DNA of 64,000 bases, taken from Desulforapulum autotrophicum (GTDB lineage Bacteria > Desulfobacterota > Desulfobacteria > Desulfobacterales > Desulfolunaceae). Location of the stretch: NCBI GenBank assembly GCA_020723285.1, contig DYJE01000027.1:1-64000 (forward strand), read 5' to 3'. The notes beneath the pieces were generated by a model. That model was not told the DNA's origin. It searched no databases and saw nothing but the letters and a program-made list of their open reading frames with translations. Position 1 is the first letter of the stretch. Each line of letters begins with the position of its first letter. Both the position numbers and the translations under genes were made by a program. This document shows, piece by piece, positions 24,837 to 33,676 of this stretch.

Positions 24837-24865
24837 ACTATAGAGAATCGTCCGGGGATTGTCAA
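24837..24865 (-). promoter_or_regulatory. Sigma-70-type promoter of tRNA-Glu
   Basis: On the minus strand TTGACA (24865-24860) and TATAGT (24842-24837) with exactly 17 bp between them, 14 bp before the tRNA 5' end. Confidence 0.85.
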
Positions 24866-24894
24866 ATAAAAGGATTTGGTTGGGCAAAAGGATT

Positions 24895-26103
24895 TTACTG
24901 CCGGTGTATCCTGATGACGTCTCTGGCGGATTCGGGGTCGTCAATTTTTTTCCGGATGGCCAGGAAATCCTTGTTTCTGGCCATGAAGGCGTCCACCACG
25001 TCCGGGTCAAACTGACGGCCGCGTTCGGAGACGATGATCTTGATGGCTTCGTCATGGCTGAAGGCTTCCTTGTATACCCGCTTGGAGGTCAGGGCGTCGT
25101 AGACATCGGCCAGGGCCACGATGCGGGCGGAGAGGGGAATGGCGTCGCCTTTCAGGCCTCTGGGATACCCTTTGCCGTTCCAGCGTTCATGATGGTAATA
25201 TGCGATTTCCTTGGCCAGGCTCAGGAAGGATTCTCCGTCGATTTTGGCTTCGATTTCACTCAGGGCGTCTCCGCCAAGCCGTGAATGTTCCTTGATGATT
25301 TCAAATTCCTCAAGAGTGAGCTTGCCGGGCTTCAGAAGAACGGCGTCGGGAATGCCCACTTTTCCAATGTCGTGGAGAATGGAGGAAATATAGATGTCCT
25401 CGATGTACTTTTCGGTGATGTAGCCTTTGAATTTGGTGTGAACCGACAGTTCCTGAGCGAGGATGCGGGTGAATTCGCGCATGCGCTCCAGGTGGGCACC
25501 GGCATCGTTGTCCCTGTATTCCGAAAGCTTGGCAAGGCCGAGAATGGTGACTTCACGGGCGTTTTTGGTATTTTTCATCAATGTCTTGAGGTCGTTTTCA
25601 AGGCGGTTTCTGTCGGTGACGTCCCGTGCGATTCCTCTGAAACCCAGGGGTTTTTCCTGGGATGACAGAATCAGGCCGACCGAACTTACCACGCTTCGGG
25701 TTTCTCCGTTTTTCCTCAAAAGATCGAACTCGATGCCGTCTCGCGGCGTGCGTGACTCAAGGATGCTGTGGTAAACGTCAAAAACTTTCCTGGCGTTGTC
25801 CTTATCCATGTAATTCCTGTTGTTCATGCCCAGAAGCTCGGCTTCGGTGTAACCCAGGATCAAGCATATGGCTTGGTTAACGAACGTGAAATTTCCGGCG
25901 ATATCCACCTCATAATAGCCTTCACAGATATTTTCCAGGATGGCCCTGAGTTTGTCTCCCTCGTTGTTCGGCTTATTCATACCGGCAGGGGTAAGGCCTG
26001 TTTCGATACGGCGGAGAAGAAGGTCATTTTTTAATGATTCATTTTCCGCTTTGAGTGCGGCAATGGTTTTTTCCAGATGTTTGGTTGAGGATTTTTCGGA
26101 CAT
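24895..26103 (-). CDS. PAS domain - HD-GYP cyclic-di-GMP phosphodiesterase
   Basis: A 402-residue cytoplasmic protein: a short coiled coil (residues 5-35, LEKTIAALKAENESLKNDLL), a PAS/PAC domain (~50-165, EGYYEVDIAGNFTFVN, GFRGIARDVTDRNRLE), then an HD-GYP domain. The latter has HDIGKVGIPDAVLLKPGKL (HD at 244-245), HHERWNGKGYPRGLKG near 305 and ARIVALADVYDALTS, so all metal ligands and the GYP triad are present. It should hydrolyse cyclic di-GMP, with the PAS domain sensing a redox or small-molecule signal. ATG at 26103 with AAGAAGG is chosen over GTG at 26109. It is a single gene next to tRNA-Glu. Confidence 0.92.
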   Translation of the reverse strand: MSEKSSTKHLEKTIAALKAENESLKNDLLLRRIETGLTPAGMNKPNNEGDKLRAILENICEGYYEVDIAGNFTFVNQAICLILGYTEAELLGMNNRNYMDKDNARKVFDVYHSILESRTPRDGIEFDLLRKNGETRSVVSSVGLILSSQEKPLGFRGIARDVTDRNRLENDLKTLMKNTKNAREVTILGLAKLSEYRDNDAGAHLERMREFTRILAQELSVHTKFKGYITEKYIEDIYISSILHDIGKVGIPDAVLLKPGKLTLEEFEIIKEHSRLGGDALSEIEAKIDGESFLSLAKEIAYYHHERWNGKGYPRGLKGDAIPLSARIVALADVYDALTSKRVYKEAFSHDEAIKIIVSERGRQFDPDVVDAFMARNKDFLAIRKKIDDPESARDVIRIHRQ

Positions 26104-26338
26104 GGCCACCTTCTTGAGGGCTTTTTAAAAAATCATACAACGGCGTCAGTCAGGCCGTCATCGGGGAAAACATGTATGGATGATCTTAATGATCTTAAAG
26201 CACCGAACACAACATCTATGAACAAGATATAAACGAGGAAAATGGAATTATTGATTATTTATAACAGAATCAGGTCCGGGAAGCCAAGAAGAAAAAAGTC
26301 CGGCAAACGATGTTTTTCCATTAAAACTTTGACACATG

Positions 26339-26512
26339 TTGATCCGGGTGCCCGACCGGGGTAATATAATGATATGGATCCTGACATCGAACCTGCCGCG
26401 TTTGCCTGGGTTACGAACCATAAGACAATCCTTCGTGTGTATCGGGGGACAGCGGCATGTCATAGACCCTCGGCCTTTTGTCTGAGAGAAAAGGGCCGGG
26501 GGTCGTTTTTTT
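26339..26512 (+). ncRNA. Candidate small RNA with promoter and terminator, opposite the end of mltA
   Basis: In the 400-bp gap between two leftward genes, a rightward promoter-like pair TTGATC (26339-26344) and TAATAT (26362-26367) has 17 bp spacing. About 90 bp later a strong hairpin (arms 26465-26479 and 26489-26504) is followed by TTTTTTT (26506-26512). No protein gene lies between. A terminator in this orientation has nothing to end except a ~135-nt transcript starting near 26374. An internal pairing of TGCCGC (~26394) with GCGGCA (~26453) is possible. The family is not recognised. Confidence 0.4.
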
Positions 26513-27834
26513 CAAGGCGCAGGGGAAGGGGAGGGCGTCGCGGCGGGAGGGGGTGTTTCAGCAGGCTCTGTCTCAGGTGGCGTTTCCTTGAGGACAAGAA
26601 AATAGAGCGTGCCGTTGTGTTTCATGTGGCCGGCTGCCAGCTCGGCATAAGAACCGCTTCCTTTGAAAAGATCCACCCGCCCAGGGCCCTTGATGGCGCC
26701 TCCTGTGTCCTGGTTCAGGACGAAACGGCTGGCTTTGGTCCATTCGATGATGGTTCCGTCACCATTTACCAGGGGTTTGGATGTTTCGATGAAAGCCAGG
26801 GCGCAGGCTGGGAAAAAGGCCTTGTCCGTGGCGATGGATCGTTCCGGGGTCACTTCCACGTTATAACACCCGAAGGGGCCGCCTTTGCCTTCCTTGAAAA
26901 ACACGTAGCTGGGGTTGAAATTCAGGATGTCGTCCACGTCTCTGGGATGGGTTTTAAGATATTCTTTGATCTTTTGCATGGACATGTTTTTCGGGCTCAT
27001 ACGGCCGCTGCTGATCAGGTAGTTGCCGATGCTTCTGTAGGGCAGCCCGTTTTTACTGTGATAATGGACCTTCAGGACATCTCCGGTGTCCAGATAAATG
27101 ATGCCCGAACCCTGGACTTCCAGAAAGAACAGCTCGACTTTGTCGCTGACATAGGCGATGATTTTCGCTTTGCTGTTCAGGGCGTTGCCCCGGGAGATCT
27201 CTTTCCTTTCGTAATAGGGCACCACGCTTTTGTCGGGTGTAAGCCGGCCCGTGAGAATCCGCTGGGATCCGAGGCTTTCTCCGAACAGTTTCAGGTCGAC
27301 CGTGACAAGATCTTCCGGTTTCGCGTAAACCGGATAGGGGTACTCATCGCTTTTTTCCAGGCTTCCCCGGAGGGAGGGTTCATAATAACCGGTGAAAAGA
27401 ACATCGCCGGTTTCGTTGCCAAGGGATTTGTAGACATTGTAGCGCTGCCGGATGAAGTCATTGATGTCCGCTTCGGGATCGGCTTGACTGATATAATCCT
27501 TGAGCGTGGTGATGGAGTCGACCATCCGTTTTTTGTCGATCCGGTCATGGCCGAACAGGAATTCCCGGCTGTCCGGGATGACACTGAAATAGGCCAGGCT
27601 TTTGTCAAGGCTGTGCTCAAGTCCGTCGAAAAACAGGTCGTCCCTGAAATCCGGATACTGCTCCTCAAGGAGCTGAACCAGATGGGTATGGACCGGTTTC
27701 GGACTCTCCCTGGGCGGTTCGGGAACCGCTATCGGTTTTTTCGGAAAACAGCTTCCAAACAGTAACACCACCATCAGAATTCCGGCAAACAAACGGCCGG
27801 AACTTTTCCCACCCAAAACATTCAATCTCCGCAT
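26512..27834 (-). CDS. mltA: Membrane-bound lytic murein transglycosylase A
   Basis: A 440-residue lipoprotein (signal helix LFAGILMVVLLFGSC, lipobox cysteine near residue 29). MltA blocks include VLFTGYYEPSLRGS near residue 145, the 3D-domain segment VEVTPERSIATDKAFFPACALAFIETS and FVLNQDTGGAIKGPGRVDLFKGSGSYAELAAGHMKHNG with conserved aspartates. The enzyme cleaves the MurNAc-GlcNAc bond with formation of 1,6-anhydroMurNAc at the outer membrane. The C-terminus is a short proline/alanine-rich tail. The ATG overlaps the moaC stop by ~13 bp, so it is co-transcribed with moaE-moaC. Confidence 0.92.
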   Translation of the reverse strand: MRRLNVLGGKSSGRLFAGILMVVLLFGSCFPKKPIAVPEPPRESPKPVHTHLVQLLEEQYPDFRDDLFFDGLEHSLDKSLAYFSVIPDSREFLFGHDRIDKKRMVDSITTLKDYISQADPEADINDFIRQRYNVYKSLGNETGDVLFTGYYEPSLRGSLEKSDEYPYPVYAKPEDLVTVDLKLFGESLGSQRILTGRLTPDKSVVPYYERKEISRGNALNSKAKIIAYVSDKVELFFLEVQGSGIIYLDTGDVLKVHYHSKNGLPYRSIGNYLISSGRMSPKNMSMQKIKEYLKTHPRDVDDILNFNPSYVFFKEGKGGPFGCYNVEVTPERSIATDKAFFPACALAFIETSKPLVNGDGTIIEWTKASRFVLNQDTGGAIKGPGRVDLFKGSGSYAELAAGHMKHNGTLYFLVLKETPPETEPAETPPPAATPSPSPAP

Positions 27835-28310
27835 ACCGAATCCCGCTTGAAATGTCCGCTTTTCCCCCCGGACTTTTCCACGAGACGGATGTCCGTCAGG
27901 GTCATGGTCCGGTCATGGGACTTGCACATATCGTAAATGGTTAACGCTGAAACACTGACGGCAGTCATGGCCTCCATCTCAACACCTGTTTCGCCTTTGA
28001 CGCGGACTTCGGACCGGATGCGGATCGATGACATCCCTTCCGGATAAAAATCCACCGAGGCATAGGTGATGGAAAGGGGATGGCACATGGGAATCAGGGA
28101 CGCCGTGCTTTTCGCCGCCATGACCCCCGCAATGCGCGCCGTTTCAAGGACATTGCCTTTTTTGACCGTCTGGTCGTAAATTTTGTTCCGGGTTTCGGCG
28201 GTCATGTGAACAAGGCCTTCGGCCACAGCCCTGCGGTCTGTGGCGGGTTTGTCCGTCACATCCACCATGCGCACCCGGCCTTCCTGGTCCAGGTGGGTGA
28301 ATTCGTTCAT
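27822..28310 (-). CDS. moaC: Cyclic pyranopterin monophosphate synthase MoaC
   Basis: A 162-residue protein with the full MoaC pattern: VDVTDKPATDRRAVAEG, KKGNVLETARIAGVMAAKST, IPMCHPLSIT, and GVEMEAMTAVSVSALTIYDMCKS. MoaC converts the MoaA product (3',8-cyclo-GTP) into cyclic pyranopterin monophosphate in molybdopterin synthesis. It overlaps moaE by ATGA (28307-28310). moaA is not in the window. Molybdenum or tungsten enzymes (formate dehydrogenase and others) are expected in a sulfate reducer. Confidence 0.96.
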   Translation of the reverse strand: MNEFTHLDQEGRVRMVDVTDKPATDRRAVAEGLVHMTAETRNKIYDQTVKKGNVLETARIAGVMAAKSTASLIPMCHPLSITYASVDFYPEGMSSIRIRSEVRVKGETGVEMEAMTAVSVSALTIYDMCKSHDRTMTLTDIRLVEKSGGKSGHFKRDSVCGD

Positions 28311-28684
28311 GGTTTTTCCTCACAGGTGAAGTACTCGGTTTTCGAGGTGACGGTGGCTTTGATGGCGTTCAATGTATCCTGAAGGGTTTCAAACACGTGC
28401 TCGCGGATATCTCCCGCCACCACCAGCATCATCACGTCCGCACCCACGGGAAGGAAACGGTTTTCTTCCGCCAGTTCCACCAGGACATCCAGGATGCCTT
28501 CACGCCGCCTGCTTTCGGCGATGATGTGCTGAAGTCTGTCCCAGTTCACACGGATTTCGATGCCCGATACGGGTCTTCCATCACGGGATGTGGCTCTGAC
28601 CACGCCGTTGTGCGTTAGAATCATGCCGACATTGCCGAAGCCCGGGTTTTTTTTGAGGGTGTCTGTCATCTGCTGAAGATTCAT
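28307..28684 (-). CDS. MoaE-like molybdopterin synthase catalytic subunit, divergent
   Basis: A 125-residue protein with the MoaE start ILTHNGVVRATSRDGRPVSGIEI, a central strand-helix region and VGADVMMLVVAGDIREHVFETLQDTLNAIKATVTSKTEYF, which aligns with the MoaE C-terminal half. The usual active-site HR pair and KKE tail are replaced (GDIREHV and SKTEYF), so catalysis is uncertain. Deltaproteobacteria often have this short MoaE-like form next to MoaC. ATG at 28684 has AGGAG nine bases upstream; the ATG at 28693 abuts the site and is less likely. Confidence 0.75.
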   Translation of the reverse strand: MNLQQMTDTLKKNPGFGNVGMILTHNGVVRATSRDGRPVSGIEIRVNWDRLQHIIAESRRREGILDVLVELAEENRFLPVGADVMMLVVAGDIREHVFETLQDTLNAIKATVTSKTEYFTCEEKP

Positions 28685-28991
28685 GGCTGCCATCTCCTTT
28701 TAGGTTCTGGTGGTTTCGTATTGTGGGCCGCTGCCTGAATGGTATCTTTAAAGACCGTATCCCCTGAATGGAGGTATAGGCAATGCCGCTATGAAAATCA
28801 AGGGATTTGAAGTCCTGCTGTTAAATGAAGACCTGGTTTTCAAGGGTGTCCGTCCTTCTGCGAGGGCTTCGGCAAGAATTTAATGTTGCCTGATCCAGAG
28901 AAAGTGTTTTATAGAACGTGGATCAATCCTGATGTGTAACGTTTGACTGACGACCCAATACTTTTTTGCAGACTTTTTCGGAGATTCGGCC
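28685..28991. other. Intergenic region between moaE and pyrR
   Basis: About 300 bp between divergent genes, which must carry both promoters. No gene is seen. ATCCAGAGAAAGT (~28892-28904), ~90 bp before pyrR, resembles the loop sequence recognised by PyrR in Gram-positive pyr leaders, but no attenuator is apparent, so I do not call a regulatory RNA. Confidence 0.3.
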
Positions 28992-29537
28992 ATGAACGCC
29001 ACCCCCAGAGACAGCATTCTCCTCGATGCAACGGATATCAACCGCATGGTGACGAGAATCGCCCATGAAATTCTCGAAAAGCACAAGAATATCGAACGAC
29101 TGGGGCTGATCGGCATCCAGACCCGGGGCGTTTATCTTGCCCGGCGCATCCAGTCGGAAATCAGGAAGGTGGAAGGGGTGGTGGTGCCCGTGGGCGAGCT
29201 GGACATCACATTGTACCGGGACGACTGGACACGGATCAGTCATCATCCCACGGTGAAACCCACGGAAATCCAGTTCAAGGTGGACGGTATGGCCATTATC
29301 CTGGTGGATGACGTGCTTTTCACTGGGCGCACCATTCGGGCCGCCATGGACGCCCTTCTGGATTTCGGCCGTCCGGACCGGATCGAACTGGCTGTCCTCG
29401 CGGACCGGGGGCACCGGGAATTCCCCATTCAGCCCGACTATGCGGGGCGCTTCATCGAAACAGCCTACAAGGACACCATCAACGTGCATCTTACCGAATA
29501 CGACGGGATGGACAACGTGGTGATGGAAAGGGGCTGA
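28992..29537 (+). CDS. pyrR: PyrR: pyr operon regulator / uracil phosphoribosyltransferase
   Basis: A 181-residue type I phosphoribosyltransferase: RIAHEILEKHKNIERLGLIGIQTRGVYLARRI, LDITLYRDDWT, the PRPP-binding loop VDDVLFTGRTIRAAMDALLDFGRP (residues ~96-119) and LAVLADRGHREFPIQPDYAGR, all matching PyrR. It makes UMP from uracil and PRPP. In Bacillus it also binds pyr mRNA; in Gram-negative bacteria regulation may be absent and the enzymatic role dominant. No pyrimidine gene is next to it. A CGGAG site precedes the ATG. The next gene starts 2 bp after its stop. Confidence 0.95.
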   Translation: MNATPRDSILLDATDINRMVTRIAHEILEKHKNIERLGLIGIQTRGVYLARRIQSEIRKVEGVVVPVGELDITLYRDDWTRISHHPTVKPTEIQFKVDGMAIILVDDVLFTGRTIRAAMDALLDFGRPDRIELAVLADRGHREFPIQPDYAGRFIETAYKDTINVHLTEYDGMDNVVMERG

Positions 29538-29538
29538 T

Positions 29539-30045
29539 ATGGGCGTCGCCGGTCACAGAAAAGAATCCATGCCTCATTTGCGCGTGGGGATCCTCTCCAT
29601 GTCTTCGAGCCGGACCCTGGCGGAGGACGAAAGCGGAGCCTGGATCAGAAAACACGCTGAAAAAGAAGGACACACGGTGGTTTTCCACGGCCGGATTCCC
29701 GACGACGAAGCGGAGATCCGCAAAGCCGTGCGGGACGTCATCCGTGAACACACGCCCCACGCCATGATTTTAACCGGCGGAACGGGCATTACCCGCTCCG
29801 ATGTGACTATCGAGGCCGTAACTCCCATGTTCCGGAAAACCTTAACCGCCTTCAGCACCCTGTTCACCATGCTGAGTTTCGAAGAGATCGACTCTGCGGC
29901 CATTCTTTCCCGTGCCGCGGCGGGCATCGTCGCTGACACGGTGCTGTTCTGTCTGCCCGGAAGTCTCAAGGCCTGCAAACTGGCCTGCAACGCCATCATC
30001 TTTCCTGAACTGGGGCATGTGGTCAAGCATGTGCTGGACCGGTGA
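29539..30045 (+). CDS. moaB: MoaB/MogA-family molybdopterin adenylyltransferase
   Basis: A 168-residue MoCF-biosynthesis domain protein: VGILSMSSSRTLAEDESGAWI, MILTGGTGITRSDVTIEAVTPMFRK (the GGTG loop near residue 82 and the D-T/E motif), FSTLFTMLSFEEIDSAAILSRAAAG and VLFCLPGS. These proteins adenylylate molybdopterin before metal insertion. It is translationally linked to pyrR (2-bp gap, AAAGGGG site) and lies across the divergent region from moaC-moaE, so molybdenum cofactor genes bracket that promoter region. Confidence 0.9.
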   Translation: MGVAGHRKESMPHLRVGILSMSSSRTLAEDESGAWIRKHAEKEGHTVVFHGRIPDDEAEIRKAVRDVIREHTPHAMILTGGTGITRSDVTIEAVTPMFRKTLTAFSTLFTMLSFEEIDSAAILSRAAAGIVADTVLFCLPGSLKACKLACNAIIFPELGHVVKHVLDR

Positions 30046-30063
30046 AAAAGGTTTATCCGAATT

Positions 30064-30092
30064 CTAACCAATCGCTAACACGATCCTAACAA
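30064..30092 (+). promoter_or_regulatory. Triple Pho box upstream of pstS
   Basis: Three direct 7-mers, CTAACCA (30064-30070), CTAACAC (30075-30081) and CTAACAA (30086-30092), are each separated by 4 bp, giving the 11-bp period bound by PhoB-type regulators. They lie ~80 bp before pstS. A TATTTT at 30101 could be the -10 element. The PhoB/PhoR genes are not in the window. Confidence 0.75.
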
Positions 30093-30170
30093 AACAGGCC
30101 TATTTTAACTTCAACGTAAAAACGAACTCCGGAAATACCCGGAAACCATTAACGTAAGGAGTTAAAATAC

Positions 30171-30971
30171 ATGAAAAAAATCATTCTTCTTCTGGCCCTT
30201 GTTATGTTTTCAACACCTGCTTTCGCGGGTAAAATCGAAATCAAAGGGTCCACCACGGTTCTTCCCCTCGCCCAGAAAACCATGGAAGCCTACATGGCTC
30301 TGAACAAGGGAACGGTCATCACCCTTTCCGGCGGCGGCACGGGCAACGGCTTCAAAGCCCTGATCGACGGCACCACCACCATCTGCAACGCGTCCCGCTT
30401 TATCAAGGACAAGGAAGTGAAAGCCGCGGTTGAAAAAAACATCGTTCCCGTGGCCCATCGTGTGGCTCTGGACTGTATCGTTCCCATCGTCCACAAAAAC
30501 AACCCCGTGAAAAACCTCACCAAAGTCCAGCTCAAAGAAATCTACACCGGCAAGATCACCAACTGGAAAGAGCTGGGCGGTCCTGACATGAAAATCGTCG
30601 TTATCGCCAGAGACAGCTCTTCAGGCACCTTCGACGCCTGGAAAGAAATGGTCATGGATGAAGAACGCGTGACTCCGGCTGCCTTGACCCAGCCTTCCAA
30701 CGGCGGTCTCGTGACCCAGATCGGCAGCACCAAGGGTGCCATCGGCTACATTGCCCTGGGTTATGTGACCAAAGCGGTGAAAATTGTCAGTGTGGACGGC
30801 GTTATGGGCAGTGACAAAACCGCGAAGAACGGTCAGTACAAAATCAGCCGTCCTCTGTTCATGTTCACCAACGGCTGGCCTGAAGGCGAAACCCTGGATT
30901 ACATCAATTTCGTGCTCTCTCCCAAAGGTCAGGCCCTGGTCAAAGCGGCGGGCAGCATCACCCTGAACTGA
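30171..30971 (+). CDS. pstS: Phosphate ABC transporter substrate-binding protein PstS
   Basis: A 266-residue periplasmic protein with a signal peptide (KKIILLLALVMFSTPAFAG), IEIKGSTTVLPLAQ and the phosphate-binding SGGGTGNGFKALIDGT loop, then DCIVPIVHKNNPVKNL, LKEIYTGKITNWKELGG, ARDSSSGTFDAW and a GAIGYIALGYV block, all typical of PstS. It binds phosphate for the PstCAB importer. An AAGGAG site precedes the ATG. First gene of pstS-pstC-pstA-pstB-phoU, behind the triple Pho box. Confidence 0.96.
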   Translation: MKKIILLLALVMFSTPAFAGKIEIKGSTTVLPLAQKTMEAYMALNKGTVITLSGGGTGNGFKALIDGTTTICNASRFIKDKEVKAAVEKNIVPVAHRVALDCIVPIVHKNNPVKNLTKVQLKEIYTGKITNWKELGGPDMKIVVIARDSSSGTFDAWKEMVMDEERVTPAALTQPSNGGLVTQIGSTKGAIGYIALGYVTKAVKIVSVDGVMGSDKTAKNGQYKISRPLFMFTNGWPEGETLDYINFVLSPKGQALVKAAGSITLN

Positions 30972-31063
30972 TAAAAACCGAACGTATCATCATGGAAACC
31001 CTGGCCGGACCGCCTCTTCCCGGTCAGGGTTTCGTCAATGAACTAAGATGGTTGGAATCACCG

Positions 31064-31927
31064 ATGAAATCAAACGAAACAGCGATCAGGACAGGATTTT
31101 TTATGACGGCTTTCGTGTCTGTCACCATCCTTGGCCTGATCATGATTTTTCTGATCAAGGAAGGGCTGCCGATTTTTTCCCATGTTTCCGTCAAGGAATT
31201 CATTTTCGGGAAATTCTGGTATCCCACGGACGATCCCCCGGCATACGGTATTTTCCCCCTGATCGTGGGGACATTTTCCGTGACGTTGTTGTCAACGGTT
31301 ATCTCTGTTCCCCTGGGTGTCATGTCGGCCATATACATCGCCGAAATCGCCAGGGAAAGACTTGCGGCCATTGCCAAACCCATGGTGGAGCTTCTGGCTT
31401 CCATCCCTTCGGTTGTGGTGGGCTTTTTCGGCATGGTGGTCGTCTCTCCGTTTCTTCAGGACACGTTCGACATTCCCTCCGGACTCAATCTGTTCAACGC
31501 GGCCCTGATGCTGGCGTTCATGGCTGTGCCCACCATCTGCTCGGTGACAGAAGACGCCCTTCGGAGCGTACCCAAGTCCCTGAGGGAAGGATCTCTGGCC
31601 CTTGGGGCCACGCATCTTGAAACGATCGCAAGGATTACGGTTCCGGCCGCCGTGTCCGGCATCAGCACCGCCGTCATCCTCGGCATGAGCCGGGCCGTGG
31701 GGGAGACCATGGTGGTTCTTATGGTGGCCGGCGGCGCAGCCATGAGCCCGTCATCGATTTTCGATCCGGTTCGGCCCATGCCCGCAAGCATCGCGGCCGA
31801 AATGGGCGAAGCGCCATTCGGGGCCGAACATTACAACGCCCTGTTCGCCACCGGTGTGGTGCTGTTTCTGTTTACCCTGGTTTTCAATGTCTGTGCCGCA
31901 CGGATCGCCCGGAGGTACAAACGATGA
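31064..31927 (+). CDS. pstC: Phosphate ABC transporter permease PstC
   Basis: A 287-residue inner-membrane protein with six helices; begins MKSNETAIRTGFFMTAFVSV with the first helix, has KEFIFGKFWYPTDDPPAYGIFPLIVGT (typical PstC periplasmic loop), and the EAA-type coupling loop SLREGSLALGATHLETIARITVPAA. The frame is open from 30992, but those 24 codons look non-coding, so the ATG at 31064 is preferred despite a weak ribosome site. Its stop overlaps the pstA start (ATGA). Confidence 0.92.
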   Translation: MKSNETAIRTGFFMTAFVSVTILGLIMIFLIKEGLPIFSHVSVKEFIFGKFWYPTDDPPAYGIFPLIVGTFSVTLLSTVISVPLGVMSAIYIAEIARERLAAIAKPMVELLASIPSVVVGFFGMVVVSPFLQDTFDIPSGLNLFNAALMLAFMAVPTICSVTEDALRSVPKSLREGSLALGATHLETIARITVPAAVSGISTAVILGMSRAVGETMVVLMVAGGAAMSPSSIFDPVRPMPASIAAEMGEAPFGAEHYNALFATGVVLFLFTLVFNVCAARIARRYKR

Positions 31928-32787
31928 AATCCATCCAGTCACGTCTTCTGAAACAAAAAATCATGTTCGGCCTGTTCCGGTCGGCGGCCTGGTTGAACGG
32001 GCTCGCGGTTCTGGTGGTGATCTACTTTATCGCTGCCCGGGGCCTTTCCGCCATTTCCTTTGAATTTCTCACCGCCATGCCGTTGGATTCCATGACCAAG
32101 GGGGGCATTCTTCCCTGCATCATCGGTACGTTCGGCCTTTCCGTGGGTGCGGTTTTGTTCGCTCTTCCCGTGGGCATCGCCACCGCAGTATACCTGAACG
32201 AATACGCCAAACCCGGAAAGCTCGTGGATTTTATCCGCTTTGCCATCAGCAACCTTGCGGGCGTGCCGTCCATCGTCTTTGGTCTTTTCGGGCTGGCGTT
32301 TTTCTGCATCATGCTTCATATGGGGGTGAGTCTTTTGGCAGGGGCCCTCACACTGGGTGTGATGAGCCTCCCGGTGATCATCGGCGCGTCTGAAGAAGCG
32401 CTGAAAGCAGTACCCAGAACATACCGTGAAGCGTCCATGGGCATAGGGGCGACCCAGTGGCAGACCATATACCGTGTGGTCGTTCCCGCAGCCCTTCCGG
32501 GTATTCTCACCGGAACCATCCTGGCCTTGAGCCGCGCTGCCGGTGAAACAGCCCCCATCATGTTCACCGGGGCTGTATTCTTCACACCGGAGCTTCCCAG
32601 ATCCATCATGTCTGAAGTCATGGCCCTTCCCTACCATATCTATGTTCTGGCCACATCGGGCCTGGACATTGAACAGACACGGCCCATGCAGTACGGAACA
32701 TCCCTTGTGCTCATCGCCCTTGTGCTTGGTATGAATCTTTTCGCCATCATCCTTCGGCAGAAATTGCGAAAGAAGCTGAATTTATGA
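31924..32787 (+). CDS. pstA: Phosphate ABC transporter permease PstA
   Basis: A 287-residue partner permease: six helices, [24 protein letters not shown] loop, the [18 protein letters not shown] segment and the coupling loop [29 protein letters not shown]. With PstC it forms the phosphate channel driven by PstB. It overlaps pstC by ATGA (31924-31927) and reaches to the start region of pstB. Confidence 0.94.
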   Translation: MKSIQSRLLKQKIMFGLFRSAAWLNGLAVLVVIYFIAARGLSAISFEFLTAMPLDSMTKGGILPCIIGTFGLSVGAVLFALPVGIATAVYLNEYAKPGKLVDFIRFAISNLAGVPSIVFGLFGLAFFCIMLHMGVSLLAGALTLGVMSLPVIIGASEEALKAVPRTYREASMGIGATQWQTIYRVVVPAALPGILTGTILALSRAAGETAPIMFTGAVFFTPELPRSIMSEVMALPYHIYVLATSGLDIEQTRPMQYGTSLVLIALVLGMNLFAIILRQKLRKKLNL

Positions 32788-32816
32788 AACACACACGACT
32801 TTTGGAGAATGAACCC

Positions 32817-33620
32817 ATGAACCGTATCGAACGGTCATTGACCGGTATCGAGGAAAATGATCCGGGGAACCCGAAATTTTTAATCAGGAACCTTCAGTTT
32901 TATTACGAAGAGGTTCAGGCCCTTTTCGACATCAACCTTGACATCTTCCCCCAGAAAGTCACCGCCCTCATCGGCCCGTCCGGCTGCGGGAAAAGCACGT
33001 TCCTGAGATGTCTGAACCGGATGAACGACCTGATTTCAGGGGCGAGAGCCCAGGGTGAAGTCCTTCTGGACGGGGAAAACATATTGTCCAGGCAGCTGGA
33101 CGTGGTCTCTCTCAGAAGGCGGATCGGCATGGTGTTCCAGAAACCCAACCCTTTTCCCAAGAGCATTTTCGAAAATGTGGCTTATGGTCTGAGAATCACC
33201 GGTGTCAAGGACAAGGCGTACATGGCCGCGCATGTTGAAAAAAGTCTGAAGCTTGCCGCTCTATGGGACGAAGTGAAAGACCGTCTCCACGCTCCGGCCA
33301 CCAGCCTTTCCGGGGGGCAGCAGCAGAGGCTCTGTATTGCAAGAGCCCTTGCCGTGGAACCTGAGGTCCTGCTCATGGACGAACCGGCTTCGGCCCTCGA
33401 CCCCATCGCCACCCTGAAAATTGAGGAACTGATTCACGAACTGAAGCAGAAATACACCATCGTCATCGTCACGCACAACATGCAGCAGGCCGCGCGCGTT
33501 TCAGACACCACGGCGTTTTTCTGCATGGGAAAGTTGATCGAGGTCAATTCCACGGATATCATGTTTACGCGCCCCAAAGACAAGCAGACCGAAGATTACA
33601 TCACCGGTCGTTTCGGTTGA
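32817..33620 (+). CDS. pstB: Phosphate ABC transporter ATPase PstB
   Basis: A 267-residue ATPase with Walker [22 protein letters not shown], the PstB-specific [21 protein letters not shown]-loop, signature [16 protein letters not shown], Walker [14 protein letters not shown] and H-loop VTHNM. The ATG at 32784 would overlap pstA by ATGA, but the ATG at 32817 has a GGAG site nine bases upstream and starts nearer the usual family N-terminus, so it is preferred; the first would add 11 residues. Confidence 0.95.
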   Translation: MNRIERSLTGIEENDPGNPKFLIRNLQFYYEEVQALFDINLDIFPQKVTALIGPSGCGKSTFLRCLNRMNDLISGARAQGEVLLDGENILSRQLDVVSLRRRIGMVFQKPNPFPKSIFENVAYGLRITGVKDKAYMAAHVEKSLKLAALWDEVKDRLHAPATSLSGGQQQRLCIARALAVEPEVLLMDEPASALDPIATLKIEELIHELKQKYTIVIVTHNMQQAARVSDTTAFFCMGKLIEVNSTDIMFTRPKDKQTEDYITGRFG

Positions 33621-33676
33621 TGGACGATGCCATGGTTCACCCTATCCTTATTCATTAGAATTCAAGAAAGGCTGTT

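Noticed and set aside
26374-27765. Plus-strand open frame opposite mltA
   Set aside because: mltA is complete on the other strand with lipobox and catalytic blocks; the reverse frame matches nothing.
28892-28904. PyrR-binding attenuator before pyrR
   Set aside because: Only a short match to the loop consensus; no terminator or antiterminator stems follow before the start codon.
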